This document shows, in pieces, positions 52,101 to 60,075 of a stretch of DNA of 60,282 nucleotides (position 1 is the stretch's first letter; each line of letters opens with the position of its first letter). Under the pieces are notes generated by a model that worked only from the letters and a program-made list of their open reading frames with translations, searched no databases and was not told the origin of the DNA. The stretch covers positions 1 through 60,282 of the forward strand of contig USAC01000003.1 in assembly GCA_900552475.1 (NCBI GenBank). The letters run 5' to 3'. The stretch is from an uncultured Eubacteriales bacterium. Lineage in GTDB: Bacteria; Bacillota; Clostridia; Oscillospirales; Oscillospiraceae. Made by a program: the position numbers and the translations under genes.

Positions 52101-52836
52101 GATACGTCTTCTCCGCCAGCGGATCCTCGAAGGTCACGCAGTCGAGTGTGGTGGAGAACGTCGTGTGGCGGCAGTGGTCGGACCAGTAGGTGTCGATCAT
52201 GCGCAGCTCCGTGATGGTCGGGTCGCGCTGCTCCGTCCGGAAATAGTCCCGGCAGAAGCGGATGTCGTCGAGATCCATCGCAAGGCCGCGCTCTTCGATC
52301 AGCTGCGCGAGTTCCTCGTCGCTGCGGGCGCAAAAGCCCGTGAGTGTCTCGACCTCCGTGGGAATCTCATAGCGGATCTCCAGCGTCTCGGGCAGCGCCA
52401 GCGACGCCTCGCGCGAGTCGACGGGGTTGATGACGTACTTTTTGACGGCCGCAAGCTCCGCGTCCGTCAGCGCACCGTAGAGCAGGTACACGCGCGCCGT
52501 GCGCACGTCTGGCCGCTCGCCCTGCGAGATGATCTGGATGCACTGCGCGGCAGAGTCTGCCCGCTGGTCGAACTGGCCGGGCAGATACTCCACGGCGAAC
52601 ACGCTCGCCCCGTCCGTGTCGGCCTCGCGCGTGACGAGGTCGACCTGCGGCTCGGAGAACACCGTCTTCACGGCGTAGTCAAACAGCTCCGGCGTGATGT
52701 GCTCCACGTCATAGCGGTTCAGGATGCGCACCCGCTCGAGGTGCTCCACGCCGGGCAGCTGCTTGGCCTCGCTCAGCAGGCTGCGCGCGTCATTGGCCAG
52801 CTCCGGCTTTTTTTCAACAAATACACGGTATACCAT
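49147..52836 (-). CDS. purL: Phosphoribosylformylglycinamidine synthase, single-chain
   Basis: This enzyme converts FGAR to FGAM using glutamine and ATP. It is a 1229-residue fusion of a PurS-like N-terminus, linker, duplicated AIRS-like ATPase halves (TYWSDHCRHTTF, NETHNHPTEIEPFGGAATCIGG) and a C-terminal class I glutaminase. The glutaminase region has FPGTNCEYDSARA, PGGFSGGDE, the catalytic cysteine in CGICNGFQALIKLG and SHGEGRF. The start at 52836 follows GAGGAAAAGTA and sits 1 base after purD's stop region; a longer frame to 53064 lies inside purD. The large fused form is common in Clostridia. Confidence 0.97.
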   Translation of the reverse strand: MVYRVFVEKKPELANDARSLLSEAKQLPGVEHLERVRILNRYDVEHITPELFDYAVKTVFSEPQVDLVTREADTDGASVFAVEYLPGQFDQRADSAAQCIQIISQGERPDVRTARVYLLYGALTDAELAAVKKYVINPVDSREASLALPETLEIRYEIPTEVETLTGFCARSDEELAQLIEERGLAMDLDDIRFCRDYFRTEQRDPTITELRMIDTYWSDHCRHTTFSTTLDCVTFEDPLAEKTYQDYLRTREQLGRTKPVNLMDVATLAVKYLRKTGKLDKLDESEEINACTVKITVEVDGKAEPWLLLFKNETHNHPTEIEPFGGAATCIGGAIRDPLSGRSYVYGAMRLTGAASPLQPVSETLPGKLPQRTICQTAAAGYASYGNQIGLATGIVDELYHPGYAAKRMEIGAVIAAAPAANVRRERPQSGDVVILLGGRTGRDGCGGATGASKSHTVQSLESCGAEVQKGNAPEERKLQRLFRNAEACRMIKRCNDFGAGGVSVAIGELADGLDIDLNAVPKKYEGLDGTELAISESQERMAVVVAAEDAGRFLALADGENLEATIVARVTESPRLVMHWNGRTIVDVSRAFLSSNGAEKHIDVLVEKPQSFDKTIPADFGGGLRDLAQDLNVCSRQGLSERFDSTIGAGTVLMPFGGRDQRTPVQAMVQKISIERGHTDDCSLMSWGYNPYISEKDPYRGAYLAVIESVSKLIATGAAFEDVYLTFQEYFERLRREPARWGKPLAALLGAFAAQMALGIGAVGGKDSMSGSFEQMDVPPTLVSFAVTTEKTGAIVSNECKRAGDKLVLLAPAYGADGLPETASLLAVYETVHALLSSGKAVAAYTPGFGGAAEAALKMCIGNGFGCRFEESLPLETLFGYRYGAFVLEVLPEVEEETLLGYVTADGTFSRGAESVACGELFALYEKKLENVYPTQAPAENIPMETFSAPEADRRAPAVKTARPRVLIPVFPGTNCEYDSARAMTDAGAEAQIMVLNNRTADGIARSVEHFARALRDAQMVFIPGGFSGGDEPDGSGKFITAFFRNAAVKEEVTALLERRDGLMCGICNGFQALIKLGLVPYGRIIDTDASCPTLTFNTIARHQSRIVRVRVASNRSPWLAATQVGDVYSAPISHGEGRFLADEALIRQLAANGQIATQYVDLDGRATDDIHFNPNGSLFAVEGITSPDGRVFGKMGHAERTGAGLYKNVPGEYDMKMFTSAVRYFR

Positions 52837-52837
52837 G

Positions 52838-54118
52838 TTACTTTTCCTCCCTGAGCGCCTGCAGCGCGCGTGCGCCGATGTCGCGGCGGTAATATGCGTT
52901 TTCAAAGTGGACGTGCCCGACGCGCTCATAGGCAGCCTGCACGGCCTGCCCGAGCGTCGGCTGCACGGCGGTGACGCCCGCCACGCGTCCGCCGGAGGTG
53001 ACGAGCACCCCGTCCTCGCGCAGCTTCGCGCCGGCGACGAATGTGTGCGCCGCGGCGTCGGCATCCATCGTGAGCGGGAAGCCTGTCTCGTAGCTCTGCG
53101 GATAGCCCTGCGAGGCCATGACGACGCAGCAGCACGCGCTCCCGGTCTTGAAGCGTACGGGCGTATCCTTCAGGGTGCCGTTCGTCGTCGCCTGCATGAC
53201 GGTAAGCAGGTCGCTCTCGAGCAGGGGGAGAACCACCTGCGTCTCGGGGTCGCCGAAGCGGCAGTTATATTCGATGACTTTCGGGCCGTCCGGTGTCAGC
53301 ATCAGGCCAAAGTACAGGCAGCCGCGGAACGTGCGCCCCTCGGCGCGCATGGCGCGGATCGTCGGGAGAAAGATCTTCTCCATGCACTCGGCCGCGATCT
53401 CGTCGGTATAGAACGGGTTCGGCGCGATCGTGCCCATGCCGCCGGTGTTAAGACCCTCGTCGCCGTCGAGCGCGCGCTTGTGGTCCATGGAGGAGACCAT
53501 CGGCACGAGCGTCTCGCCGTCCGTGAACGACAGCACCGACACCTCCGGCCCCGTCAGGAACTCCTCGATCACAACGTGGCGGCCGCTCTCGCCGAAGCGC
53601 CCGTCGCGCATCATGGAGACAACAGCCTCCTTCGCCTCCTCGCGGCTCTGCGCGATGATAACGCCCTTGCCGAGGGCGAGACCGTCCGCCTTCACGACGA
53701 CCGGCACGGGGGCCGTGTCGAGATACGCAAGCGCCGCGTCCATGTCGTCGAACGTCTCATAGGCCGCCGTGGGGATGCCGTATTTCTTCATGAGATGCTT
53801 GGAAAAGACCTTGCTGCCCTCGATGATGGCCGCCGCGCGGTTCGGGCCGAAGCACGGGATACCTGCCGCCGTCAGCGCGTCCACCGCGCCAAGCACCAGC
53901 GGATCGTCCGGCGCGACCACGGCATAGTCGACCTGCTCGCGCTGCGCGAGGGCGACCAGCCCGTCAATATCCTTCGCCCCGACCGGCACGCACACCGCGT
54001 CGGCGGCGATGCCGCCGTTGCCGGGCGCGGCAATGATCTGTGTCACGGAGGGGTTCTCCTTCAGCTTTTTGATGATGGCGTGCTCGCGCCCGCCGCCGCC
54101 TACAACCAGAAGCTTCAT
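52838..54118 (-). CDS. purD: Phosphoribosylamine--glycine ligase
   Basis: This ATP-grasp enzyme makes GAR from phosphoribosylamine and glycine. The 426 residues include KLLVVGGGGREHAI, the ATP-grasp core PVVVKADGLALGKGVIIAQ, GPEVSVLSFTDGETLVPM, NTGGMGTIAPNPFY and EYNCRFGDPETQVVLPLL. Standard length. It is tightly packed in the operon, 25 bases after the AICAR transformylase gene and 1 base before purL. Confidence 0.98.
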   Translation of the reverse strand: MKLLVVGGGGREHAIIKKLKENPSVTQIIAAPGNGGIAADAVCVPVGAKDIDGLVALAQREQVDYAVVAPDDPLVLGAVDALTAAGIPCFGPNRAAAIIEGSKVFSKHLMKKYGIPTAAYETFDDMDAALAYLDTAPVPVVVKADGLALGKGVIIAQSREEAKEAVVSMMRDGRFGESGRHVVIEEFLTGPEVSVLSFTDGETLVPMVSSMDHKRALDGDEGLNTGGMGTIAPNPFYTDEIAAECMEKIFLPTIRAMRAEGRTFRGCLYFGLMLTPDGPKVIEYNCRFGDPETQVVLPLLESDLLTVMQATTNGTLKDTPVRFKTGSACCCVVMASQGYPQSYETGFPLTMDADAAAHTFVAGAKLREDGVLVTSGGRVAGVTAVQPTLGQAVQAAYERVGHVHFENAYYRRDIGARALQALREEK

Positions 54119-54143
54119 TCCGGCACTCCTTTCGCTCTGTCCG

Positions 54144-55328
54144 TTAATGGTGGAACAGCCGCAGACCCGTAAAGGCCATGACCATTCCGTACTTGTCGCA
54201 GCAGTCGATCACCGCGTCGTCGCGGATGGAGCCACCGGGCTGGGCGATGTAGCGCACGCCGCTGCGGTGCGCGCGCTCGATGTTGTCGCTGAAGGGGAAG
54301 AACGCGTCCGAGCCCAGCGCCACGCCGTCGATTCCGGCGAGATAGGCCGCGGCCTCCTCGGCCGTCAGCGGCTCGGGGCGGGTCTGGAAGTACTTCTGCC
54401 AGATGCCCTCGGCGCAGACGTCCTCCTCGTTCTTGTTGATATAGCCGTCGATGACGTTGTCGCGCTCGGCGCGGCCGAGCTGCGGCAGGAACGGCAGGTT
54501 GAGCACCTTGTCGCACTGGCGCAGGTGCCAGGTGTCGGCCTTGCCGCCGGCAAGGCGCGTGCAGTGGATGCGGGACTGCTGCCCCGCACCGACGCCGATG
54601 GCCTGTCCGTCCACGGCGTAGCACACGGAGTTCGACTGGGTATATTTCAGCGTGATGAGCGCGACGAGCAGGTCGCGCTTGGCGCTTGCGGGCAGGTCGG
54701 TGTTCTTCGTCACGAGCTTTTCAAGGAGCGCCTCGTCGATGCGGCAGTTGTTGTGCCCCTGCTCGAACGTCACACCGAATACCTGCTTGCATTCGAGCGC
54801 GGCGGGCTCATAGTCGGGGTCAACCTGCACGATGTTGTAGCTGCCTTTGCGCTTGGCGCGCAGAATCTCGAGCGCCTCCGGCTCATAGCCCGGGGCGATG
54901 ATGCCGTCGGACACCTCGCGCTTGATGAGCTTCGCCGTCGTCACGTCGCATACGTCCGACAGGGCGATCCAGTCGCCGAAGGAGCTCATGCGGTCCGTGC
55001 CGCGGGCGCGGGCATAGGCGCAGGCGAGGGGCGAGTCGTCCAGCCCCTCAATGTCCGAGACAAAGCAGGCGCGCTTGAGCTTTTCCGGCAGCGGCAGACC
55101 CAGCGCCGCGCTCGTGGGGCTGACGTGCTTGAACGAGGCCGCACAGGGCAGCCCCGTCGCCGCGCGCAGCTCGCGCACGAGCTGCCACGAGTTGAACGCG
55201 TCGAGAAAGTTGATATATCCCGGACGGCCGCAGAGAATCTGCACCGGCAGCTCCGCACCGCCCTCCATATAGATGCGGGCGGGCTTCTGGTTGGGGTTGC
55301 AGCCGTATTTCAGTTCAAATTCCTTCAT
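54144..55328 (-). CDS. purH: Stand-alone AICAR transformylase (PurH C-terminal type)
   Basis: This 394-residue protein corresponds to the formyltransferase half of bifunctional PurH, without the MGS-like IMP cyclohydrolase domain. It has LKYGCNPNQKPARIY, AASFKHVSPTSAA (catalytic Lys-His pair) and a C-terminal region with GSDAFFPFSDNIERAHRSGV and QPGGSIRDD. It formylates AICAR with 10-formyl-THF to FAICAR. The missing cyclisation step is probably done by the PurO-like protein encoded two genes upstream in the same operon. Confidence 0.95.
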   Translation of the reverse strand: MKEFELKYGCNPNQKPARIYMEGGAELPVQILCGRPGYINFLDAFNSWQLVRELRAATGLPCAASFKHVSPTSAALGLPLPEKLKRACFVSDIEGLDDSPLACAYARARGTDRMSSFGDWIALSDVCDVTTAKLIKREVSDGIIAPGYEPEALEILRAKRKGSYNIVQVDPDYEPAALECKQVFGVTFEQGHNNCRIDEALLEKLVTKNTDLPASAKRDLLVALITLKYTQSNSVCYAVDGQAIGVGAGQQSRIHCTRLAGGKADTWHLRQCDKVLNLPFLPQLGRAERDNVIDGYINKNEEDVCAEGIWQKYFQTRPEPLTAEEAAAYLAGIDGVALGSDAFFPFSDNIERAHRSGVRYIAQPGGSIRDDAVIDCCDKYGMVMAFTGLRLFHH

Positions 55329-55349
55329 GAATGACTCTCCTTTCCGATG

Positions 55350-56786
55350 TTAAACGCGCAGCTCCGCATGAATCTCGCCGCCGCTGTAGCGGTCGAGGAT
55401 GGGCTGCGCCACGCCGCGCAGGAACTCCTCCACCTGCGAGACGCTGCGCCCGATATAGAGCGCCGGGTCGAGTTGGGAGACGATCTCCTCGCGGCTGAGC
55501 GGGAAGAGTGGGTCAGCCGCGATGCGGTCAATGAGGTCATTCGCCCCGCCCTCGAGCTTGACGCGCCGCGCCGCCGCGTGCGAGTGGACGCGCAGCGCCT
55601 CGTGCAGCTCCTGACGGTTGCCGCCGCGCTTGACGCTCTCCATCATGATGTTCTCGGTCGCCATGAAGGGGAGCTTTTCCATCACGCGGCGTGTCACGAC
55701 GCGGTCGTAGACGACGAGCCCCTGCGTGATGTTGATGTAGATGTTCAGAATGGCGTCCACGGCCAGAAAGGCCTCGGAGACCGAGATGCGCTTGTTCGCA
55801 CTGTCGTCGAGCGTGCGCTCGAACCACTGGGTGCCGGCGGTCATGGCCGGGTTGATGCTGTCGGCGATGACGTAGCGCGCGAGCGACGAGATGCGCTCGC
55901 TGCGCATGGGGTTGCGCTTGTAGGGCATGGCGCTCGAGCCGATCTGGTGCGCCTCGAACGGCTCCTCCATCTCCTCGAACGACTGCAGCAGGCGCAGGTC
56001 GTTGGAGAATTTATAGGCGCTCTGGGCAAAGCCGGAGAGCACCGAGAGAAAATATGCGTCGACCTTGCGCGAATACGTCTGGCCGGAGACGGGGACGCAG
56101 GCGGCAAAGCCCATCTCCCCGGCGATGAGCTGCTCGAGACGGCACACCTTCTCCTCGTCGCCCGCGAACAGCTCCATGAAGCTCGCCTGCGTGCCGGTGG
56201 TGCCCTTGCTGCCGAGCAGGCGCAGCCGCCCAAGCTGGAACTCAAGGTTTTCGATGTCCTGCGTCAGCTCGTACATCCAGAGCGTCGCGCGCTTGCCGAC
56301 GGTCGTGAGCTGCGCGGGCTGAAGGTGGGTATAGGCAAGGCACGGCAGCGCCTTGTACTGTTCGGCGAACGCCGCGAGGTTGCGCAGCACCTGCGCCGCC
56401 TTGCGCAGCACGAGCTGCGACGCTTCACGCAGGATAATGACGTCCGTGTTGTCGCCGACGTAGCAGCTCGTCGCGCCGAGGTGAATGATCGGCTCGGCCT
56501 TGGGGCACTGCTTGCCGAAGGCGTAGACGTGCGCCATCACGTCGTGGCGCACCTCGCGCTCGCGCGCTTCGGCTGTGGCGTAGTCGATGTCGTCCTTGTG
56601 CGCTTCCATCTCGGCGATCTGCTCGTCCGTGATGTCGAGCCCCAGCGCCTGCTCGGCGCGCGCCAGCGCGATCCAGAGCCGCCGCCAGGTACGGAACTTG
56701 AAGTTTTCGGAGAAGATATGCTGCATCTCGGCGCTTGCGTAGCGCGTGGAGAGGGGGGAGATGTAGCTGTCCTTGTTATTCGCCAC
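55350..56786 (-). CDS. purB: Adenylosuccinate lyase
   Basis: This enzyme acts twice in purine synthesis, on SAICAR and on adenylosuccinate. The 478 residues contain the fumarase/aspartase signature SSAMPYKRNPMRSERI, HLGATSCYVGDNTDVI, and the GTQASFMELF substrate loop (catalytic region). I set the start at GTG 56786, 8 bases after GGGAGG; the GTG at 56795 overlaps that site. The first 11 bases overlap the end of the preceding IMP cyclohydrolase gene. Confidence 0.97.
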   Translation of the reverse strand: MANNKDSYISPLSTRYASAEMQHIFSENFKFRTWRRLWIALARAEQALGLDITDEQIAEMEAHKDDIDYATAEAREREVRHDVMAHVYAFGKQCPKAEPIIHLGATSCYVGDNTDVIILREASQLVLRKAAQVLRNLAAFAEQYKALPCLAYTHLQPAQLTTVGKRATLWMYELTQDIENLEFQLGRLRLLGSKGTTGTQASFMELFAGDEEKVCRLEQLIAGEMGFAACVPVSGQTYSRKVDAYFLSVLSGFAQSAYKFSNDLRLLQSFEEMEEPFEAHQIGSSAMPYKRNPMRSERISSLARYVIADSINPAMTAGTQWFERTLDDSANKRISVSEAFLAVDAILNIYINITQGLVVYDRVVTRRVMEKLPFMATENIMMESVKRGGNRQELHEALRVHSHAAARRVKLEGGANDLIDRIAADPLFPLSREEIVSQLDPALYIGRSVSQVEEFLRGVAQPILDRYSGGEIHAELRV

Positions 56787-57519
56787 GGCGCGCACCTCCC
56801 AGAGCGTTCTTGTTGATCAGGCGGCGCTCGGTGCGGCCGCTCTCCAGATCCACCATCCGTACATAGAGCGAGATGCGGTTTTCCTCGTTGAGGCTCTCCC
56901 ACAGCTGCTGCGTCAGCTCGTCGATGTCCTGGGGGATGGCCATGCGCTCGGGCTCGCCCTGAAACGTCGGGAGGGGGTTGCCGTCGCCGACGTAGGTGTG
57001 CAGGAAGTGCCCCACGCCCGGCAGCGCCGGGTAGCAGAAGTGGTAGCGGCTGCAGGCGCTGCCCGCGGCGTCCGCGCTCTTGAGAATGCTCATCTCATAG
57101 CGGAAGTCCCTGCCGACGAAGGTGACCATGCCGCTGATGCGGGGGGTGAAGTTCGGCGCGTCCGGCTCGAAGCAGCGGCTCTCGAGCGCCTCTTCAAAGC
57201 TCTGGCCGCGCGCGAGACCCTCGCAGATGGTGTCGGTCTGGTCGCCGTTGGTCACGATGAGGTGGCCGCCCATGCGGCGCACCGCCGCGTAGATGATGAG
57301 CGACGGATCCTCGACCTTCGACTCGTCGAAGGGACGGGTGTAGACCGTGCCGCCGTCCTCGGTGAAGATGCGGTTGCGGCTGTTGGCGCTGCGCCCCATG
57401 ATGAAATAGGCCACGGCGGCCTTTTTGCCATCCGGGGTCTTGCCGATGACGATGCCGCGGCCGGCATAGCTGTTGCCCGCGAGCAGCTCACGCGGGGTTT
57501 TCAGTTCGTAGACGTTCAT
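56776..57519 (-). CDS. purO: IMP cyclohydrolase, PurO-like
   Basis: This is a 247-residue protein of the IMP_cyclohyd (PF07826) family, which includes archaeal PurO and bacterial relatives. It closes FAICAR to IMP. It has GNSYAGRGIVIGKT near the N-terminus, a PDGKKAAVAYFIMGRSANSRNRIF strand-helix segment typical of Ntn-fold PurO, and VTNGDQTDTI. Its ATG at 57519 overlaps the purN stop by 4 bases. Placement beside a PurH lacking the cyclohydrolase half supports the role strongly. Confidence 0.9.
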   Translation of the reverse strand: MNVYELKTPRELLAGNSYAGRGIVIGKTPDGKKAAVAYFIMGRSANSRNRIFTEDGGTVYTRPFDESKVEDPSLIIYAAVRRMGGHLIVTNGDQTDTICEGLARGQSFEEALESRCFEPDAPNFTPRISGMVTFVGRDFRYEMSILKSADAAGSACSRYHFCYPALPGVGHFLHTYVGDGNPLPTFQGEPERMAIPQDIDELTQQLWESLNEENRISLYVRMVDLESGRTERRLINKNALGGARRGE

Positions 57520-58139
57520 GCCCTGCTCCCTTCTTTTTCTGCCTGCAGCCGCGCGGCGACCATCTCCGCCGCCTGCGGCAGCAGGATCCATTCGGCCTGC
57601 TCCATCACGCGCCGCTGCAGCGTCTGCGGCGTGTCGTCCGGCAGCACCTCCACCGCCTTCTGCAGCAGAATCCGGCCGCCGTCCGGAATTTCATTGACAT
57701 AGTGTACCGTCGCGCCCGTCACCTTCACGCCGCGCGTGAGCGCGGCCTCGTGGACATGCAGGCCATAGAAGCCCTTGCCGCAGAAGGCGGGGATCAGCGA
57801 CGGGTGGACGTTGAGGATGCGCTCGGGCCACTCGGCCGTGAACGCCTCGCTCAGGATGCTCATAAAGCCGGCGAGGATGATCATCTCCGCGCCGCTCTCG
57901 CGCAGCGCCCGGCGCAGCGCATCCTCAAAGGCCTCCTGACTGCCGCAGGCGCGCCGCTCGACGACGACGCTCTTTACGCCCGCGCGCGCCGCGCGCTCGA
58001 GGGCATAGGCCTTGGGATTGCTCGCCGCGACGAGGACGATCTCACCGCTCGGGATCTTTCCGGCCGCCTGCGCGTCGAGCAGCGCCTGCAGGTTCGTTCC
58101 GCCGCCGGAGACGAACACGGCGATCCGTGTTTTCAGCAT
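57516..58139 (-). CDS. purN: Phosphoribosylglycinamide formyltransferase
   Basis: This enzyme transfers formyl from 10-formyl-THF to GAR. The 207 residues show AVFVSGGGTNLQALLDA, the catalytic Asn-His pair in ILNVHPSLIPAF (about residue 106), and the Asp in VNEIPDGGRILLQKAV. Length is standard. It overlaps the purM stop by 7 bases and the PurO-like start by 4, showing strict translational coupling. Confidence 0.97.
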   Translation of the reverse strand: MLKTRIAVFVSGGGTNLQALLDAQAAGKIPSGEIVLVAASNPKAYALERAARAGVKSVVVERRACGSQEAFEDALRRALRESGAEMIILAGFMSILSEAFTAEWPERILNVHPSLIPAFCGKGFYGLHVHEAALTRGVKVTGATVHYVNEIPDGGRILLQKAVEVLPDDTPQTLQRRVMEQAEWILLPQAAEMVAARLQAEKEGSRA

Positions 58140-59176
58140 AGAACCACCTTTTCTTCGCCCTCGGTGATCTCGCCGATGACATAGGCGTCCTCGCCGTTTG
58201 CGCGGAGGATCTCCAGCGCGCGCTGCGCGTCCTCCGCCGCGACGACCACGCTCATGCCGACGCCCATGTTGAAGGTGTTGAACATGTCACGCTCGGGGAT
58301 ACCGCCCGCGCGGGCGATCAGGTCGAACACCGGCAGCACGCGCACGGCGCTGCGCGTAATGCGCGCACAGAGACCGTCGGGGATGCTGCGGGGGATATTC
58401 TCATAGAAGCCGCCGCCCGTGATGTGGGACACACCCTTCACGCGCACGGCGTCAAAGAGGGCGAGCATGGGCTTTACATAGATCTTCGTCGGGGCGAGCA
58501 GCGCCTCGCCGAGACTCCGGCCGCCGAGCTCCGCGCGGGGGCTCCTGAGGTCGGCGTGCTCGACGTCAAAGACCTTGCGCACGAGGGAAAAGCCATTGGA
58601 GTGGACGCCGCTCGAGGGCAGCGCGATCACGACGTCGCCGGGGCGCATGGTCGTCTTATCGAGGATCTTCGCCTTGTCGACGACGCCCACGGCAAAGCCC
58701 GCGAGGTCGTACTCGTCCGCGGGGTAGAAGCCCGGCATCTCCGCCGTCTCGCCGCCGATGAGCGCCGCGCCGCTCTGCACGCAGCCCTCGGCCACGCCGC
58801 TGACGATCTCGGCGATGCGCTCGGGGACGTTCTTGCCGCAGGCGATGTAGTCCAGAAACAGCAGGGGCTTCGCGCCGCAGCAGATGATGTCGTTGACGCA
58901 CATGGCCACGCAGTCGATGCCGATGGTGTCGTGCTTGTCCATGAGGAAGGCGAGCTTCAGCTTCGTGCCGACGCCGTCCGTGCCGCTGACGAGCACGGGG
59001 TGCTCGATGCCGGTCGTGTCCAGCTCAAACAGACCGCCGAAGCCGCCGATGTCGGAACAGACGCCCGCGGTCATAGTGCGCGCGATGTGGCTTTTCATCA
59101 GCTCAACGGCCCGGTATCCGGCGGTGATGTCCACCCCGGCGGCCGCGTAGCTCTCCGAGCGGGAATTATGATTCAT
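58133..59176 (-). CDS. purM: Phosphoribosylformylglycinamidine cyclo-ligase
   Basis: This enzyme forms AIR from FGAM with ATP. The 347 residues have SYAAAGVDITAGYRAVELMK, VSGTDGVGTKLKLA, MCVNDIICCGAKPLLFLDYIACGK and GETAEMPGFY. The ATG at 59176 (MNHNSRSES) is favoured over an upstream one inside purF. The first 11 bases overlap the purF end. Confidence 0.97.
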   Translation of the reverse strand: MNHNSRSESYAAAGVDITAGYRAVELMKSHIARTMTAGVCSDIGGFGGLFELDTTGIEHPVLVSGTDGVGTKLKLAFLMDKHDTIGIDCVAMCVNDIICCGAKPLLFLDYIACGKNVPERIAEIVSGVAEGCVQSGAALIGGETAEMPGFYPADEYDLAGFAVGVVDKAKILDKTTMRPGDVVIALPSSGVHSNGFSLVRKVFDVEHADLRSPRAELGGRSLGEALLAPTKIYVKPMLALFDAVRVKGVSHITGGGFYENIPRSIPDGLCARITRSAVRVLPVFDLIARAGGIPERDMFNTFNMGVGMSVVVAAEDAQRALEILRANGEDAYVIGEITEGEEKVVLC

Positions 59177-60059
59177 GGGAAGTACCCTTGCCTTTCGAAA
59201 TTTTTTCTTCAAAACGGTTCTTGTGCGTCTCGCTGGGGATTTCCGTGGGATAGGCCCCGTCGAAGCACGCCGTACAGTAGCCCTTGCCGTTGACGCCGCA
59301 GGCCAGACGCTTTGCGCTCTCGACGCTCAGATAGCCCAGAGAGTCCGCACCGATGATTCTGCTGATCTCCTCCACGCTGTGGTGGCAGGCGATCAGGTGC
59401 TCGCGCGAGTCGATGTCCGTGCCGTAGTAGCAGGGGTTGAGGAACGGCGGCGCGGAGATGCGCATGTGGATCTCCGTGGCCCCCGCCGAACGCAGGAGCT
59501 TCACGATCCGCGCGCTCGTCGTTCCGCGGACGATCGAGTCGTCGATCAGCACGACGCGTTTGCCGCGCACGACATCGGAGATGGGGTTGAGCTTGATGCG
59601 CACCTTGTCCTCGCGGCTCTTCTGACCGGGGGCGATGAAGGTGCGGCCGATATACTTGTTCTTGATGAAGCCGATCTCATAGGGGATGCCGGACTGGCGC
59701 GAATAGCCGATGGCCGCGTCGAGGCCGGAATCCGGCACGCCGATGACGACGTCCGCCTGCACGGGGTGCTCGAGCGCGAGGAACGACCCCGCGCGCACGC
59801 GTGCCGTGTGTACCTGACAGCCGTCGATCACGGAGTCGGGGCGGGCGAAGTAGATATACTCGAACACGCACAGCGACTGCGGCTGCTTTTCACAGTGGTC
59901 GCGGATGCTGCGTACGCCCTGCCTGTCAAAGACGAGGATCTCGCCCGGCTCAATGTCGCGGATGAAGGCCGCGCCCACCGCATCGAGCGCGCAGGACTCG
60001 GAGGCGATGACGTACCGGCCGTCCGCCGTCTGCCCGTAGCAGAGCGGGCGGAAGCCGTG
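59166..60059 (-). CDS. purF: Amidophosphoribosyltransferase, 3' part only
   Basis: This is the first committed enzyme of purine synthesis. Only the C-terminal ~298 residues are present, from HGFRPLCYG through the PRTase motif VVLIDDSIVRGTTSARIVKLL to TSHES. Cysteines near SRE..CHHS and CTACFDG may belong to the iron-sulfur type of PurF. The N-terminal glutaminase with its Cys1 nucleophile is missing: upstream of 60060 homology ends abruptly (RDP expected before HGF, RVE found) and an unrelated GH3 fragment begins. The truncation is probably an assembly join. Confidence 0.93.
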   Translation of the reverse strand, partial: HGFRPLCYGQTADGRYVIASESCALDAVGAAFIRDIEPGEILVFDRQGVRSIRDHCEKQPQSLCVFEYIYFARPDSVIDGCQVHTARVRAGSFLALEHPVQADVVIGVPDSGLDAAIGYSRQSGIPYEIGFIKNKYIGRTFIAPGQKSREDKVRIKLNPISDVVRGKRVVLIDDSIVRGTTSARIVKLLRSAGATEIHMRISAPPFLNPCYYGTDIDSREHLIACHHSVEEISRIIGADSLGYLSVESAKRLACGVNGKGYCTACFDGAYPTEIPSETHKNRFEEKISKGKGTSHES

Positions 60060-60075
60060 CTCAACGCGGGGGGGG

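Noticed and set aside
49147..53064. Longer purL start at 53064
   Set aside because: The extra 76 residues lie antisense/out of frame inside purD's coding region; MVYRVFVEKK at 52836 has a ribosome site and matches PurL N-termini.
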